From Brachypterus glaber (lineage: Eukaryota > Arthropoda > Insecta > Coleoptera > Kateretidae), in contig OY294049.1 of NCBI GenBank assembly GCA_958510825.1, positions 8,804,001 to 8,868,000 on the forward strand: DNA of 64,000 nt, written 5' to 3'. Positions 1 through 10,419 of this stretch are shown here, piece after piece. The notes beneath the pieces were generated by a model that saw only the letters and a program-made list of their open reading frames with translations, was not told where the DNA came from and made no database searches. The translations under genes and the position numbers were made by a program. Numbering within the stretch: position 1 is the first letter of the stretch; each line of letters starts with the position of its first letter.

Positions 1-2328
1 GAATCTCTAAACATTTTTTTTTAATAAGTTGTTAGAAAAAAGAAAGCTTATAAAATTTTCTGCAAAATATTTGGTCAAAACTTTTATTTAACTTACTTAG
101 TTTTTGAGAAAATGAGAAAATGGTCAAAAGTTGTGCAAATATCTTCATTTTAAGGAACACTTTTGGACTTTTTTGCAAATATCTTCTTAACGGCTAATAT
201 TTAAAAAAAATAAGTTGTGATAAAAAAATAATGCCTATGAAATTCTCTACAAAAATAATTGCTTACTTTCTCCCAGCTAACTTGATAAAGATGATATAAA
301 TTCAATATTTGCTTAAACTAGATGTAGAAAACTAAGTAAGATAGAAAAAAGTTTTTAATGTGTATTTTGTAGATAATTTTAAAAGCTTTTTTTTATAATA
401 ACTTATTTTTTCATTAAGTTGACCATATAGAAGATATTTGCAAAAAACTCCAAACGTGTACCTTAAAATCACTGTATCGGACGATTTTTGACCATTTTCT
501 GGTATTCTCAAAATCTAAGCAAGAAAAAAAAAATTAAACAAGTATTTTATAGGGAATTTCATAGGCTTTCTTTTTTCTTATAACTTTTTTTTTAATTGAC
601 TGTTTAGAAGTTATTTGCAAAAAGTGCAAATTGTACCTTTAAATCAAGATAGCGGCGCGAGCTCCACTTCAATCGATGAGGACTTTTGGGAAGTTTATCA
701 GAAAGGTCTAAACTACATTTCTACCAATTTTAAAAACTGTTGGATTTTTTTGTGGCAAACGGTGATTTTTGTACTTCGTTGCTGGGACTAATAGTTTTAA
801 ATAAAGCACTTAATATCCTAGGAAGTTTGATTATCATAAACACTTCATTATTTTCCTAGAAAAATAAATCATTAACAGAACACTTGGCAAAAAATAATCG
901 TTGTTATTGCAAATGAACGCTTTATAAATGAGATGATGGGAAAACTGACAACTGAGTTTTCCTGCTAAGGAAAATATAAAAATAAAAATATATTTTTCTC
1001 ATTTTTTATTCTTTTCTTTTGTTCGTAAAAATGCAGACTAAACGAGAAAAAAATGTGTGTTACAGATTATAAAGACGTAAAAGAAAAATTATGCCTTAAA
1101 ACCTTTTCATTTAGATTCCAATTTTGCTATAAACGCTTGATCTATCTTGCTCACAGATTACGATTACCTACTGCTTCAAGGCGTTAGTAAAGATATCTTG
1201 TATTAAAGACCAAAAATAAAATCTACAGGATTTGATGTATTCAGTGTGGATTTTTTAGACTGATAAAATTGATAGCAACAATTTTTAGAAAAATTTCTCG
1301 GATAGGTTGATTTTTATTTTGAGCGGGGCATCTTTTTATTTTACTAGCAAGAGTGACGTCATTTTTTGGTGCGGCAGAAACAAAAACCTCTCAACTTAAG
1401 ATTGGGATTTTCCATTTTTTACAACAAGATGGAGATGTTTCCATTATGCCCAGGGCCGGATTCAGGGGGGAAAAGGGGGCAATTCCCTGGGGCCCGGGCT
1501 CGATGGGGCGGGGGTGGCGTCGGAAGTTTCTTTAAGTTTAAAATAAACAGTTTATTTATACTCCTTCAGAATGATAAAGGCGTCAAAACGAGCAAATACG
1601 CAGATACTTTTCCCTCAAATTCGTGAAAATTTTCGCCTGCGGCGATTGTAAAACTTAAACGTAAACGCCAACGGTGAAACGGCGGCGCTTAAGCTTTCTT
1701 GCATTTTTGTAAAACTTTATATTGTAGTGCACTTGCATTAATATGAAACTTAAAATTGTAACACTGCAGTGTTACAGATTTGATACCTAGTCTATTCTAA
1801 TTTTAGAACAGTACACAAATGGACTATCAAAGTTGTAAATTTTTTCGCCTGCGGCGCTAAGGCTTTCTCATTTTTTTTTCATGTAAGATTGTAAAACAAA
1901 GTTAAGTTTCAAATATAAAATTAAAAAAAGTCAAAAATTAACACAATTCCACAGATTTCACATGTGAAATCTGTGCACAATTCGCAAAAAAAATTCCTGC
2001 GGGGCTAACTTAGTTAATAAAGGGGGGCGCCACTTCAGCCCCCTACTGTACAATTGTACAGTGGGGGCACTTAAGTGCCTTATAAGGCTATAGCTACGGG
2101 CCTGCGCGTGACAACTTTTTTTTGGAAAAATGGGGGCCCGAATAAAAAGTTTCCCCGGGGCCCAGGCCGGCTCTGTCCGGCCCTGATTATGCATTATTTA
2201 TGCCGACAAAAAGTTAATAACCTGAAAACAAACTTTTCCAACTCGTCAGTTTATTTTACCAACTTGAGAGTGGTGGAGGTTTGGTTTGGGGCCAATTTTT
2301 GATTTAAGTATCCTTTTCTCTTTCTGTG
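1..2328. other. AT-rich non-coding stretch with diverged inverted repeats
   Basis: No convincing gene is seen. A block around 100-190 (phrases such as CAAATATCTTC) reappears inverted around 420-480 and 600-640, so the first 650 bases look like an old, decayed inverted-repeat element. Around 1440-2190 there are several G/C-rich patches (GGGGCCCGGG-like near 1490 and 2150, GCCTGCGGCG near 1635 and 1850) of the kind found in decayed transposon ends. The short open frames here are interrupted and show no recognisable domain. Confidence 0.5.
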
Positions 2329-2330
2329 TA

Positions 2331-3351
2331 CATTAGGGTGATTTTTTTTTCGACTATTTTTTTTTTTCGGTTCCATCACGAATTTTTGTTGGAAGTACCA
2401 TAAAAAAATTCCCTCAAAATTTTAGCCCTTAATATTAATATTAAGTAGTGGACCAAGGCATGTAAAGATTTCCCATTGAAAATACACGTAAACTTTGATT
2501 TTTTTTCTTTAAATTTCTATAGCTTAGCGGCATTTTATGGTATTGCTTCGACCATAGACAGATATTTCTCAAAATTAAATACTCTATAAAAGTGCCCATT
2601 GCGGCATAATCATAACTCGTACTGGTGAGGTAGTTTGGGCCACCAAACCCAATTTTTTTCATAAAATTTACGTTTTTCTGTCCTTAACTCGTAATTGACA
2701 AGAGCTACGAAAAATATTCAAATGACAAACTTGTAGGAAATTTAATTTTCTACAAAAATGGTCCTTGGCATTAAATCGCTAACATTAATATTTCTTGAGA
2801 TAGTGATGTATAATGAAATAACGATTTTTTTATAATTTGACGTGATACTCGATAATAATTTGAAATAACAAAAACTTTAGAATTTAATATCTCAAGAAAT
2901 ATTGATGTTAGCGATTTAGTGCCAAGGACCATTTTTGTAGAAAATTAAATTTCCTACAAGTTTGTCATTTAAATATTTTTTGTAGCTCTTGTCAATTACG
3001 AGATAAGGACAGAAAACGTAAATTTTATGAAAAAATTGGGTTTGGTGGCCCAAACTACCTCACCAGTACGAGTTATGATTATGCCGCAATGGGCACTTTT
3101 GTAGAGCATTCAATTTTGAGAAATACCTGTCTATGGTCGAAGCGATGCCATAAAATGCCGCTAAGCTATAGAAATTTAAAGAAAAAAAAGTTTACGTGTA
3201 TTTTCAATGGGAAATCTTTACATGCCTTGGTCCACTACTTAATATTAATATTAAGGGCTAAAATTTTGAGGGAATTTTTTTTAGGGTACTTCCAACAAAA
3301 TTTCGTGATGGGACCGAAAAAAAAAATAGGCGAAAAAAAAGCACCCCAGTG
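2331..3351. mobile_element. Palindromic MITE, about 1.02 kb, TA target duplication
   Basis: The two halves are near-perfect reverse complements: the block at 2430-2700 returns inverted at about 3000-3250, and the fold centre is near 2815-2880. The ends read CATTAGGGTG on the left and CACCCCAGTG on the right. TA flanks both sides (2329-2330 and 3352-3353), as for Tc1/mariner-type insertions. Open frames inside the arms are by-products of the palindrome. No transposase is present, so it is non-autonomous. The superfamily is inferred only from the TA duplication. Confidence 0.75.
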
Positions 3352-3641
3352 TACATATATTTGTAAACATGTAACTAAAAATAAATTTACCCAATCGTAC
3401 AAGTGTATTATGATCAGTTGCAAATCTCGGCTCACGCCCCCATTTGCAATATCAGCTAACATAACTAAATGTTATAACAAATAAAATATAGTAAGGACAG
3501 AAATTTTTAATTTTAAACAAAATTATAAAAATATTAATTTATTATTCCATCAATCTATTTTCTAATCATCGTACAGAGTGATATTGGTAGACTGACAGTT
3601 TCGGGCTGCTGGCCCTCTTAATCAGCGTGCAGAGTTGACTC

Positions 3642-3686
3642 TTGGTACTGAAGAGGGCCAGCAGCCCGAAACTGTCAGTCTACCAA
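3642..3686 (+). ncRNA. Type I hammerhead ribozyme, copy 1 of element 1
   Basis: All core elements are visible. Stem I is TTGGTA (3642-3647) pairing with TACCAA (3681-3686). The core is CTGAAGA (3648-3654). Stem II is GGGC/GCCC around the loop CAGCA (3655-3667). GAAA is at 3668-3671. Stem III is minimal: the last A of GAAA plus CT pair with AGT around a three-base loop. The cleavage triplet is GTC, so self-cleavage is expected after 3680. Every conserved core base is intact. Activity is inferred, not shown. Confidence 0.88.
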
Positions 3687-3995
3687 TATCACTCTGTACG
3701 ATGATTAGAAAATAGATTGATGGAATAATAAATTAATATTTTTATAATTTTGTTTAAAATTAAAAATTTCTGTCCTTACTAATTTTACGTCTAACCACCC
3801 GTTAGTGGTACTATGTGCTTGAGACACACAAGTCTTCAACTTGCTACCATTCAAAGTCTCCAGATAAGGAGAGGTATGAGTAGTTGTCTACATCTAGAAA
3901 TAGATGGCGCACAAGTCTACATCAATCTAATGGCTATATTCCTTTTGCGAGTAAAGTCTAAAAACGTTTTCTTAATCAGCGTGCAGAGTTGACTC

Positions 3996-4040
3996 TTGGT
4001 ACTGAAGAGGGCCAGCAGCCCGAAACTGTCAGTCTACCAA
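3996..4040 (+). ncRNA. Type I hammerhead ribozyme, copy 2 of element 1
   Basis: This copy is identical to the one 354 bp upstream: TTGGTA 3996-4001, CTGAAGA 4002-4008, a GGGC/GCCC stem II to 4021, GAAA 4022-4025, GTC ending at 4034, and TACCAA 4035-4040. Cleavage at both copies would release a 354-nt RNA with ends suited to circularisation, as described for retrozymes. Confidence 0.88.
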
Positions 4041-4285
4041 TATCACTCTGTACGATGATTAGAAAATAGATTGATGGAATAATAAATAAAATATAAATTA
4101 AATTATTAAAATTAGTATTCATTTTATTTTTTTCTAGTCGCATATGACAATTTTATTGAGCAAAATAGGAAAACACTTGTTGTTGCAATTAGTTGCCATA
4201 ATACATATAATAAAAATGTGTCTATTTCAAATAAAATGAAAAGGTCAATAAAATGTTAAAAATAACTAATTACATTATATTATAT

Positions 4286-4503
4286 GTTTGTTTAACCTTG
4301 TACTATTTTACCTAATTAGGCATCCCCTAAGTCCAGGACTTGTGTGGGCTAGTAGTACAGGGAACCACCGGCTTATACTGACTTTCGAACCAGTTTATAG
4401 GGAGTGTCTGTGTCACCTGTCGCCTTCGCAAAATTTCAATTATTAATTAACTGAAAAAAGCAATCGGTCCGAATGAGAATCGAACCGCTCGACTAAATCT
4501 TCC
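4286..4503 (-). mobile_element. tRNA-derived SINE, diverged copy
   Basis: Its body (GGCATCCCCTAAG, GGGAACCACCGGCTT, TCAATTATTAATTAACTG) matches the better copies at 9014-9250 and 24747-25006. On the minus strand the head shows a B-box-like GGTTCGATTC, with sequence missing between A and B boxes. The 3' tail on the minus strand is AAAC-rich (4286-4294). It is an old copy, not a functional tRNA. Confidence 0.7.
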
Positions 4504-5197
4504 ATGATATATGAAGAGTTCAACTAACATAAGGGTCTAAGGGAACGTTCAAGTATTACGTAAAGCAAATTTTGATCATTTTGGACAATATCTTATAATA
4601 AACGTGTGGGTAAGGCTTTTTTTACCAATTTGCTTTTTTGCTCCACCCAAAAATTTACCTTAACTATTCTTGATTTAAAAAGTAGCAAAGAGAAGATTTT
4701 ATTCAAAAACAACCTTATAAGAAATGTGTAGGTTAGGCACTTTTCATAATTAAGGGCAATGTTTAGGCCCTTATTTCAATTAAATACTATTAAAATATAA
4801 TTAATATTAAGTATAAATAACATTGGAAAGAAAATTAATCACATTTTTGCTTCTCTTGTAAAATAATAATTTTGTGAGTTATGTTATAGTTTGACGCACG
4901 GATCTGTGGCTACGGGAAATATGTTTGGAATGTGCGTGCAAGTGGAAGGCCCGTTGTAAGCACGCACGCCTTATAACGCTTGACGGAAAGAAGAGAGCGC
5001 GAATGATTCCTCCCCCTTACGTCGGAGACTCTCTATATTGATCTCTCTTAATATCTAGACCTTTAATTCGTTAAGGGTCGCAAAAGTACTTTCGCGGGCC
5101 TCAGACCGCCAAAGTGAAACAAAAGACGAACACGTAAAAACGTGTCACTTTTCATTTGACATTCCCAAGTCACAGTAGCTGTAAAGTATCTCTTGAC

Positions 5198-5251
5198 GCT
5201 CTTTCGCAGCAAAATTACAGCCTTAGGGCTGCAATTTTGCTACGAAAGAGC
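5198..5251. repeat. Compact 54-nt hairpin
   Basis: 5198-5222 folds back on 5227-5251 with about 23 paired bases, two C/A mismatches and a TTAG loop. The outer stem is GCTCTTTCG/CGAAAGAGC and the inner stem is CAGCC/GGCTG. It could be a tiny foldback element or a small structured RNA. Nothing shows that it is transcribed. Confidence 0.5.
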
Positions 5252-6159
5252 GGTTAGAAATAATTTTCAGCTATTGTGTTACTTGGGTTGGCTAACCAAA
5301 ACATGTCACTTTGGAATACAAGAAATAAAAAAGCATTTATGCGGTTATAATCGAATATACTCCTTGTATTCAAATAAACACAAAAACCAAACGCATTTTA
5401 GAGCCAATTAAAATAAATCATATCTGAAAATATGTCATAAATAATTACCAAATTGACTCTGTATTCTGCAAATAACAATATAATCCTATTAATTTACCGT
5501 TCAATATAATTTTCCAACATGTTTTCCATGCACGAATTCACTATCAAAAATAAACTTGACACAATCTCGTGCGAAAAATGGCATAGAAATATTAATTAAA
5601 ATACAGATAGGAAAAAATTAAACAAAATAGGACTTTAAATGTAGCAAGTAATTTTAAGCTTTTTCCTCACTAAAAATTCACCAAAATAAATAATTATATT
5701 CAAATGATACAAACAAAACGCGCCGCAGGTAAAATATATCGAACACAGATAGATCTACAATTCTAACTATTTTTTAAAATTAGTTTTTAATCGAGATTTA
5801 ACAGAAAAACAAAAAAAGGCGCCGCAGGCTAACATTTTTCGCGTGTTAAGGTAAAATGCTTGAAACAAAAAAATTTAAATTCTTGTTTATTTTTGTTCAG
5901 ATGAGCATTTAGCAAATTTTGCTTTTAAAGAAACCTACAATATTCTTCAAGGTCAAAAAAATTTAAAACCTTTAAAAAGGCTAAAATACGAAAAAATTAT
6001 ATTTATTTAATCCAAATTTCCCACTACACGTTTAAATTCCCTACTGCACATTTTGAGTCCAGCTGCACTTTAAAGTAACCTTTTAAACTTCAGAAGCTTT
6101 TCTATAGACATTTGGTACTAGGGTGGACCTTAAATTTTTTTATTATCTTAAAACTTTTT

Positions 6160-6370
6160 TAAGCTAATGGGGACCTAAATTCGTAAAATTACCATAAATC
6201 GTAAAAAATCTTTGAAAATTGTATGTAATTTTTGTTTAAGTGAAAAATTTAAAGGGCTTGAAATCTTATTTTTTTGAGCATACAAAATTATGTGCCAAAT
6301 TTCAAAATGATCAAAAGATTATAACCCGTACCGAAAATCCGCCAAAGTTGCCCCTAACACTAAAATTTAT
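6160..6370 (+). repeat. Dispersed repeat, inverted copy at 58480-58690
   Basis: Shared phrases with the inverse of 58480-58690 include CCAAATTTCAAAATGA, AAAATCCGCCAA and ACCATAAATCGTAAAAAATC. Both copies are diverged and non-coding. The element type is unknown. Confidence 0.55.
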
Positions 6371-7081
6371 GAATTTCTACCATAAATGTGAAAAGTCCAA
6401 ACAGTAAAAAAAATGTCCTATAAATATACCTATATCCAGAAACGAGTTGTAAAAGAGCTCCTTTATAGTATAGCTCCTAGGAGCTATACGCCCCTTTAAA
6501 AGGGGCTTCAAAAAACTCAGAAACCATGTGATCTAACCTTAATAAGGCCCATCTATGCTATTTTCATGTGCTTGTTTCGAAAAGTGGCGTCCGAAACAGC
6601 CCTTTTACTTTTTGCCCTAAACTTTTTCTATGTTTTATGACCCCTTCTAAGCACTTATAAACAAAATTTGTCTCTACTCAAAAGTGAGCACATAAATGTA
6701 TTTAGATCCTGGACGATTATGTATCCAAAGTTATTTAATGGGTTCATTTTTGTAAAATTTATATTTTCCTTTTCTGGTAAAACAATTTATGTGATTTGTG
6801 TAAACTTTTAAATTTCTGTTTTAAAAGAACAAATTTGTGTAGAGTATTTTTATTTAAATTACTGTCTGATTTTGAATTGAGTACATGGTATAATGTTTTA
6901 TAAGACTCTTTAAATAAAACTAGCATTCGTAACAAAAAGTTTTAATTAAAAACCCACTTTAATTTAATACATCTGACAGTCCACTTTATCGATATGATGA
7001 AAACAGTATCGTCTGGCTTCAATGCTCAGAATTTTCTGTACACAGAGAATAATGCTACCAACAAACCTATACCTTCCTCTA

Positions 7082-8906
7082 CACGGTGCGGTGGTGCGAC
7101 AGTTTAAATCAACTTCAAATTACCCCATTTATGTTTCTATACGTCGATTCTATGATACTTTAGGATGATTTTAACCAAAAATAAAAAAAAATCTATCGAG
7201 CACATTTTTTTTATTAAACAAAAACCCCGTATGTTGGACACTTACCTTGTATATGACTTTTCACTAAATAGTTACTCAAATTATTATTATTTTTTTGTTT
7301 CGTTTTGTTTAATATACGTGAACTGCAAAATAATCGTCATAAAAAAATAAAATTTATAATAAAAAACCCCTTATACTGACACAAGAAGTATTGCCTACGA
7401 ATTATCTCCGTAACTATAAAAGATAACTTTTTGAAATTTACAGAACTTGTATGAACCGTAAATACCCCCATTTTAGCATGATCATTATAAAAATATCACT
7501 TCCGGTCTAAGCGGAAGTGATACCAACTTTGATTTTTAAATGAAACCCTTTACATTTGCTTACATATTTAGATTCGTATTTAAATTCTATTTTCATTCTC
7601 AATATTTGTGTTAAATATGGCGCCACAGGAGACATTTTACACAAAAACAACATGGCGGTCCTATGACTTCCATATTAGAATATTTCTCAAACTTTTCATT
7701 TCAAATCTTTTAATAGTAGGCTAAAAATTTACTGTTTATCTGAAACTGATTGTCTTTTGTTTTTATGAAAATGGCGTTATGTTAATTTTTTTTAATCATC
7801 CACTTTAACGCCATTTTGTGCTAATTTTTTAAATGAATCGACCTATTATTGATTTCACTAGATCAAAAACTCAGGTATACTCAAGAAAAACATAGAAATA
7901 CTCTAATAGCGTTGGCCCTTTTCGGGGAAAATGTCCATATTCCCTTGGGATTTAATAAGCTCCCAACGGAATATGGCCATTTTCCCAAACAATTTCCAAC
8001 CCTATTAGGGTGTTTGTACTTTTTTCTTGTAGAGTATATCTGAGTTTTTAATTTAGCGAAATCAAAAAAAGGTCGTTTCCTTTAAAAAATTTAGCACAAA
8101 ATGGCGTTTAAGTTGATGATTTGAAAAAAAAAACTTCAAAATAGCGCCATATCCATAAAAACAAAAGGAAATCAGTTTCAGATCAACAGTAAATTTTTAG
8201 CCTACTATTAAAAGATTTAAAATGTTAAGTTTCAGAAATATTCCAATATGGACGTCATCGGACCGCCATGTTGTGTTTATGAAAAATGGATCCTGTGGCG
8301 CCATCTTTAATGCACATATCGACTTGTGATATGTTAATAAAAAGATAATTTAAATACGCATCTATAAATGTAAGCAAATATATAGGGTTCCATTTAAAAA
8401 TCAAAAGTTGGTATCACTTCCGCTAAGACAGGAAATGATTTTTTTATAATGACCATGACAAAATGGGGGTATTTACGGTTCATACAAGCTCTGTAAATTT
8501 CAAAAAGTTATCTGTTATCTTTTATAGTTACGGAGATAATTCGTAGGCAATACTTCTTGTATCATCCGTTATAAGGGGTTTTTTATTATTAATTATTTTT
8601 TTTATGAAAATTATTACGTAGTTCACGTATATTGAACAAAATAAAACAAAAAAAATAATAATAGTTTGAGTAAATGACTCTGTAGTAAATTATACATAAA
8701 TAAATAAAAAAATAAATAAATAAATATTTAGTGAATAGTCAAATACAAGGTAAGTTTCCAACATACGGAGTTTTTGCTTAATAAAAAAAAATGTGCTCGA
8801 TAGATTTTTTTTATTTTTGGTTAAAATCATACTAACGTCTCATAGAATCGTCGTATAGAAACAGAAATGGGGTAATTTGAAGTTGATTTAAACCGTCGCA
8901 CCAGTG
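7082..8906. mobile_element. Palindromic element, 1.8 kb, TCTA target duplication
   Basis: Essentially the whole segment is one imperfect palindrome. The left arm from GGTGCGACAGTTTAAATCAA matches the inverse of the right end, and matching continues through the middle (7849-8043), where ACTCAGGTATACTC pairs with its inverse. The ends begin CACGG / CACTGG, and TCTA lies on both sides (7078-7081 and 8907-8910). CAC ends with a 4-bp duplication would fit Chapaev-type (CMC) transposons, but there is no transposase, so the class is inferred. Open frames inside are palindrome by-products. Confidence 0.75.
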
Positions 8907-9013
8907 TCTAGGGTTACAAAAAATAATGTAAAAAAAAATAAAAAAAAAACAGGGCTAATTAGTCCAGTCAAATAATGAAAAATTCCTATGTTAAATTGCA
9001 ATAATGCATTAAT

Positions 9014-9250
9014 GGGAGAATTAGCTCAGCGGTCTAAGGCATCGATATAGCATTGACACTGAGCCAATGATCGTGAGTTCAAACCTCACTGGCGCCGATT
9101 GCCTTTTTCAGTTAATTAATAATTGAAATTTGGCGAAGGCGTACTCCCTAGATATATTGGTTCGAAAGTCAATTAAAGCCGGTGGTTCCCTCTACTACTA
9201 GCCCACACAAGTCCTGGACTTAGGGGATGCTTAATTAAGTAGAATAGTAC
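9014..9250 (+). mobile_element. tRNA-derived SINE, best-preserved copy
   Basis: The head is tRNA-like: GGGAGAATTAGCTCAGCGG holds an A box and GAGTTCAAACCTC (9075-9087) a B box, so RNA polymerase III transcription is plausible. The body that follows (GCCGATTGCC to GGGGATGCTTAATTAAGTAG) is shared with the copies at 4286-4503 and 24747-25006. A short A-rich tail follows at 9251-9265. A tRNA gene is excluded because the cloverleaf is degenerate and the body recurs with the head. Confidence 0.85.
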
Positions 9251-9413
9251 ACGGAAAAAAAAATTATAGCTAGGAGCGCTATAACACACATACCAAGCAA
9301 ATTATAATCGCTTATTATATAAATACAAGGCTTTCTCTTACAATTATGGCAGTCAGTGTAAAAATTTATATGAAATACTTTAATTGTTTAGTGAATAATA
9401 AAATATAACAAAT

Positions 9414-9416
<3 letters not shown>

Positions 9417-9446
<30 letters not shown>
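9417..9446. repeat. Homopolymer run of 30 A
   Basis: An uninterrupted A tract lies immediately before the apparent 5' end of the LINE. It may be the tail of an earlier insertion, or part of the LINE's target site. Confidence 0.9.
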
Positions 9447-9447
<1 letters not shown>

Positions 9448-9601
9448 ATGGCGGCGTGTAAATAAACTTAAGATTTTGCTGCTTAAAAAGTTGAAATATA
9501 AACAAAATAATACTATTTTTTAAGTATATTTTCACAAAAGTGTGTTATTTAGTGGCTGTGTAGAATAAAATATTACGTCTAAAGTGCAAATATTATTAAT
9601 A

Positions 9602-10240
9602 ATGGTTGTTAGCAGACAGTTGCAAGTGGATGTAGAAAGCATCTTACAAGATGCATTCAAAAAACCCGAATTTGTGGAGCTTATATGTAAGTCAATAGCA
9701 AAACACGTGTGTGAAAATATAAATAAAGAAATGGAGAAAATGAAGAAAAGTATGGAAGAAATAATAGCAGAAAACAAACTACTGAAAGACCAGGTCAATA
9801 AACTCGAATCTGAAATCATAAAAAAAACCGATAATATTGAACAGTGTACAAGAAGAAAAAACTTAAGGATTTTCGGTATACCAGAGACAAAAAACGAGAA
9901 CACTGAAAATACAATTATAGATTTCTTTTATACTAATTTAAATATAAAACTTGAACCAAAGGATATCGATAGATGTCACCGTGTGGGTAAATTGGAAAAT
10001 AATAGAAACCGAGGTATTTTTGTTAGTTTTGAAACCTATAAAACTAAATGTAAAATATACGAAAATAAAAAATGTTTAAAAGGAAAAAGACAAACAATAA
10101 CTGAAGACCTTACCAAGAACAAATTAGCACTATACCAGGAAGCTATTTTAAAATATGGTATTAAAAATACTTGGACGAAGAATGGTCAAATCTTCGTAGC
10201 CACCAATGGAAGAGCAAAAATATACGATGAAAGTCAATAA
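9602..10240 (+). CDS. LINE ORF1 protein (coiled coil plus RNA-binding-type domain)
   Basis: This is the ORF1-type protein of the LINE, expected to bind the element RNA and chaperone retrotransposition. The first ATG is at 9602 (AATAATGG context). An in-frame GTG lies 18 bases upstream, but ATG is the natural start, giving 212 residues. Residues about 35-90 are charged and heptad-like (INKEMEKMKKSMEEI, then KLLKDQVNKLESEI), predicting a coiled coil. The block after it (RRKNLRIFGIPE, later IDRCHRVGK and GIFVSFETYKTK) resembles the RRM-like and C-terminal parts of ORF1 proteins with this layout. No CCHC knuckle is present. The frame is intact. The stop lies about 180 bp before the ORF2 start region. 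Confidence 0.8.
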   Translation: MVVSRQLQVDVESILQDAFKKPEFVELICKSIAKHVCENINKEMEKMKKSMEEIIAENKLLKDQVNKLESEIIKKTDNIEQCTRRKNLRIFGIPETKNENTENTIIDFFYTNLNIKLEPKDIDRCHRVGKLENNRNRGIFVSFETYKTKCKIYENKKCLKGKRQTITEDLTKNKLALYQEAILKYGIKNTWTKNGQIFVATNGRAKIYDESQ

Positions 10241-10419
10241 AAATATTTATTTTTTTTTATTCGTTGTTGATTTAGTTTTTTCTCTAATCTAATTTCTCTA
10301 AATTAACCCTTATTAACAAATACTCACTTTTTTATTTTTTTTTTTATTTCCAGTTTTGGGTAAAAGTAATATAACTGATTTTTTATTTTTATTTTGGAGG
10401 CAGCAAACTTTGGCTTATA

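Larger units (their letters stand above)
3491..4083 (+). mobile_element. Hammerhead-ribozyme element 1 (retrozyme / Penelope-like, non-autonomous)
   Basis: A 131-bp arm (3489-3619) is the exact inverse of 3651-3781, with a 31-bp spacer. A direct repeat follows: the block starting near 3618 recurs at about 3972-4083, so the ribozyme cleavage sites lie 354 bp apart. The whole element is flanked by a 12-bp direct repeat, AAATAAAATATA (3479-3490 and 4084-4095), read as a target-site duplication. The plan is inverted fragment, full unit, partial unit. No ORF is present. Tandem units with type I hammerheads are known from Penelope-like retroelements and animal retrozymes. Which of the two this is cannot be decided here. 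Confidence 0.85.
4504..7077. other. Non-coding stretch with decayed repeat ends
   Basis: No gene is seen. At about 4535-4575 lies a copy of the MITE end that also bounds 47763-47937 (GGGAACGTTCAAGTATTACG). A relatively GC-rich patch at 4890-5260 has no recognisable RNA gene. The region 6400-6660 is related to the repeat at 23460-23690 (shared phrases such as CTAACCTTAATAAGGCC) and contains the 22-bp palindrome GTATAGCTCC/GGAGCTATAC at 6468-6489. The rest is AT-rich unique-looking sequence. Confidence 0.5.

Noticed and set aside
3089..3484. 131-residue ORF
   Set aside because: It runs through the right arm of the 1.0-kb palindromic MITE; its left-arm counterpart is broken.
3589..3650. Minus-strand hammerhead in the inverted arm of element 1
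   Set aside because: The inversion breakpoint falls inside the core: the minus strand reads CTGATTAAGAGGG instead of CTGANGA plus stem II, and its stem I partner is missing, so this copy should be dead.
7849..8043. 64-residue ORF at the centre of the 1.8-kb palindrome
   Set aside because: The segment is itself palindromic and the frame has no recognisable domain.
9014..9098. tRNA gene
   Set aside because: A and B boxes are present, but the same head is joined to the same non-tRNA body at other places, so it is a SINE.
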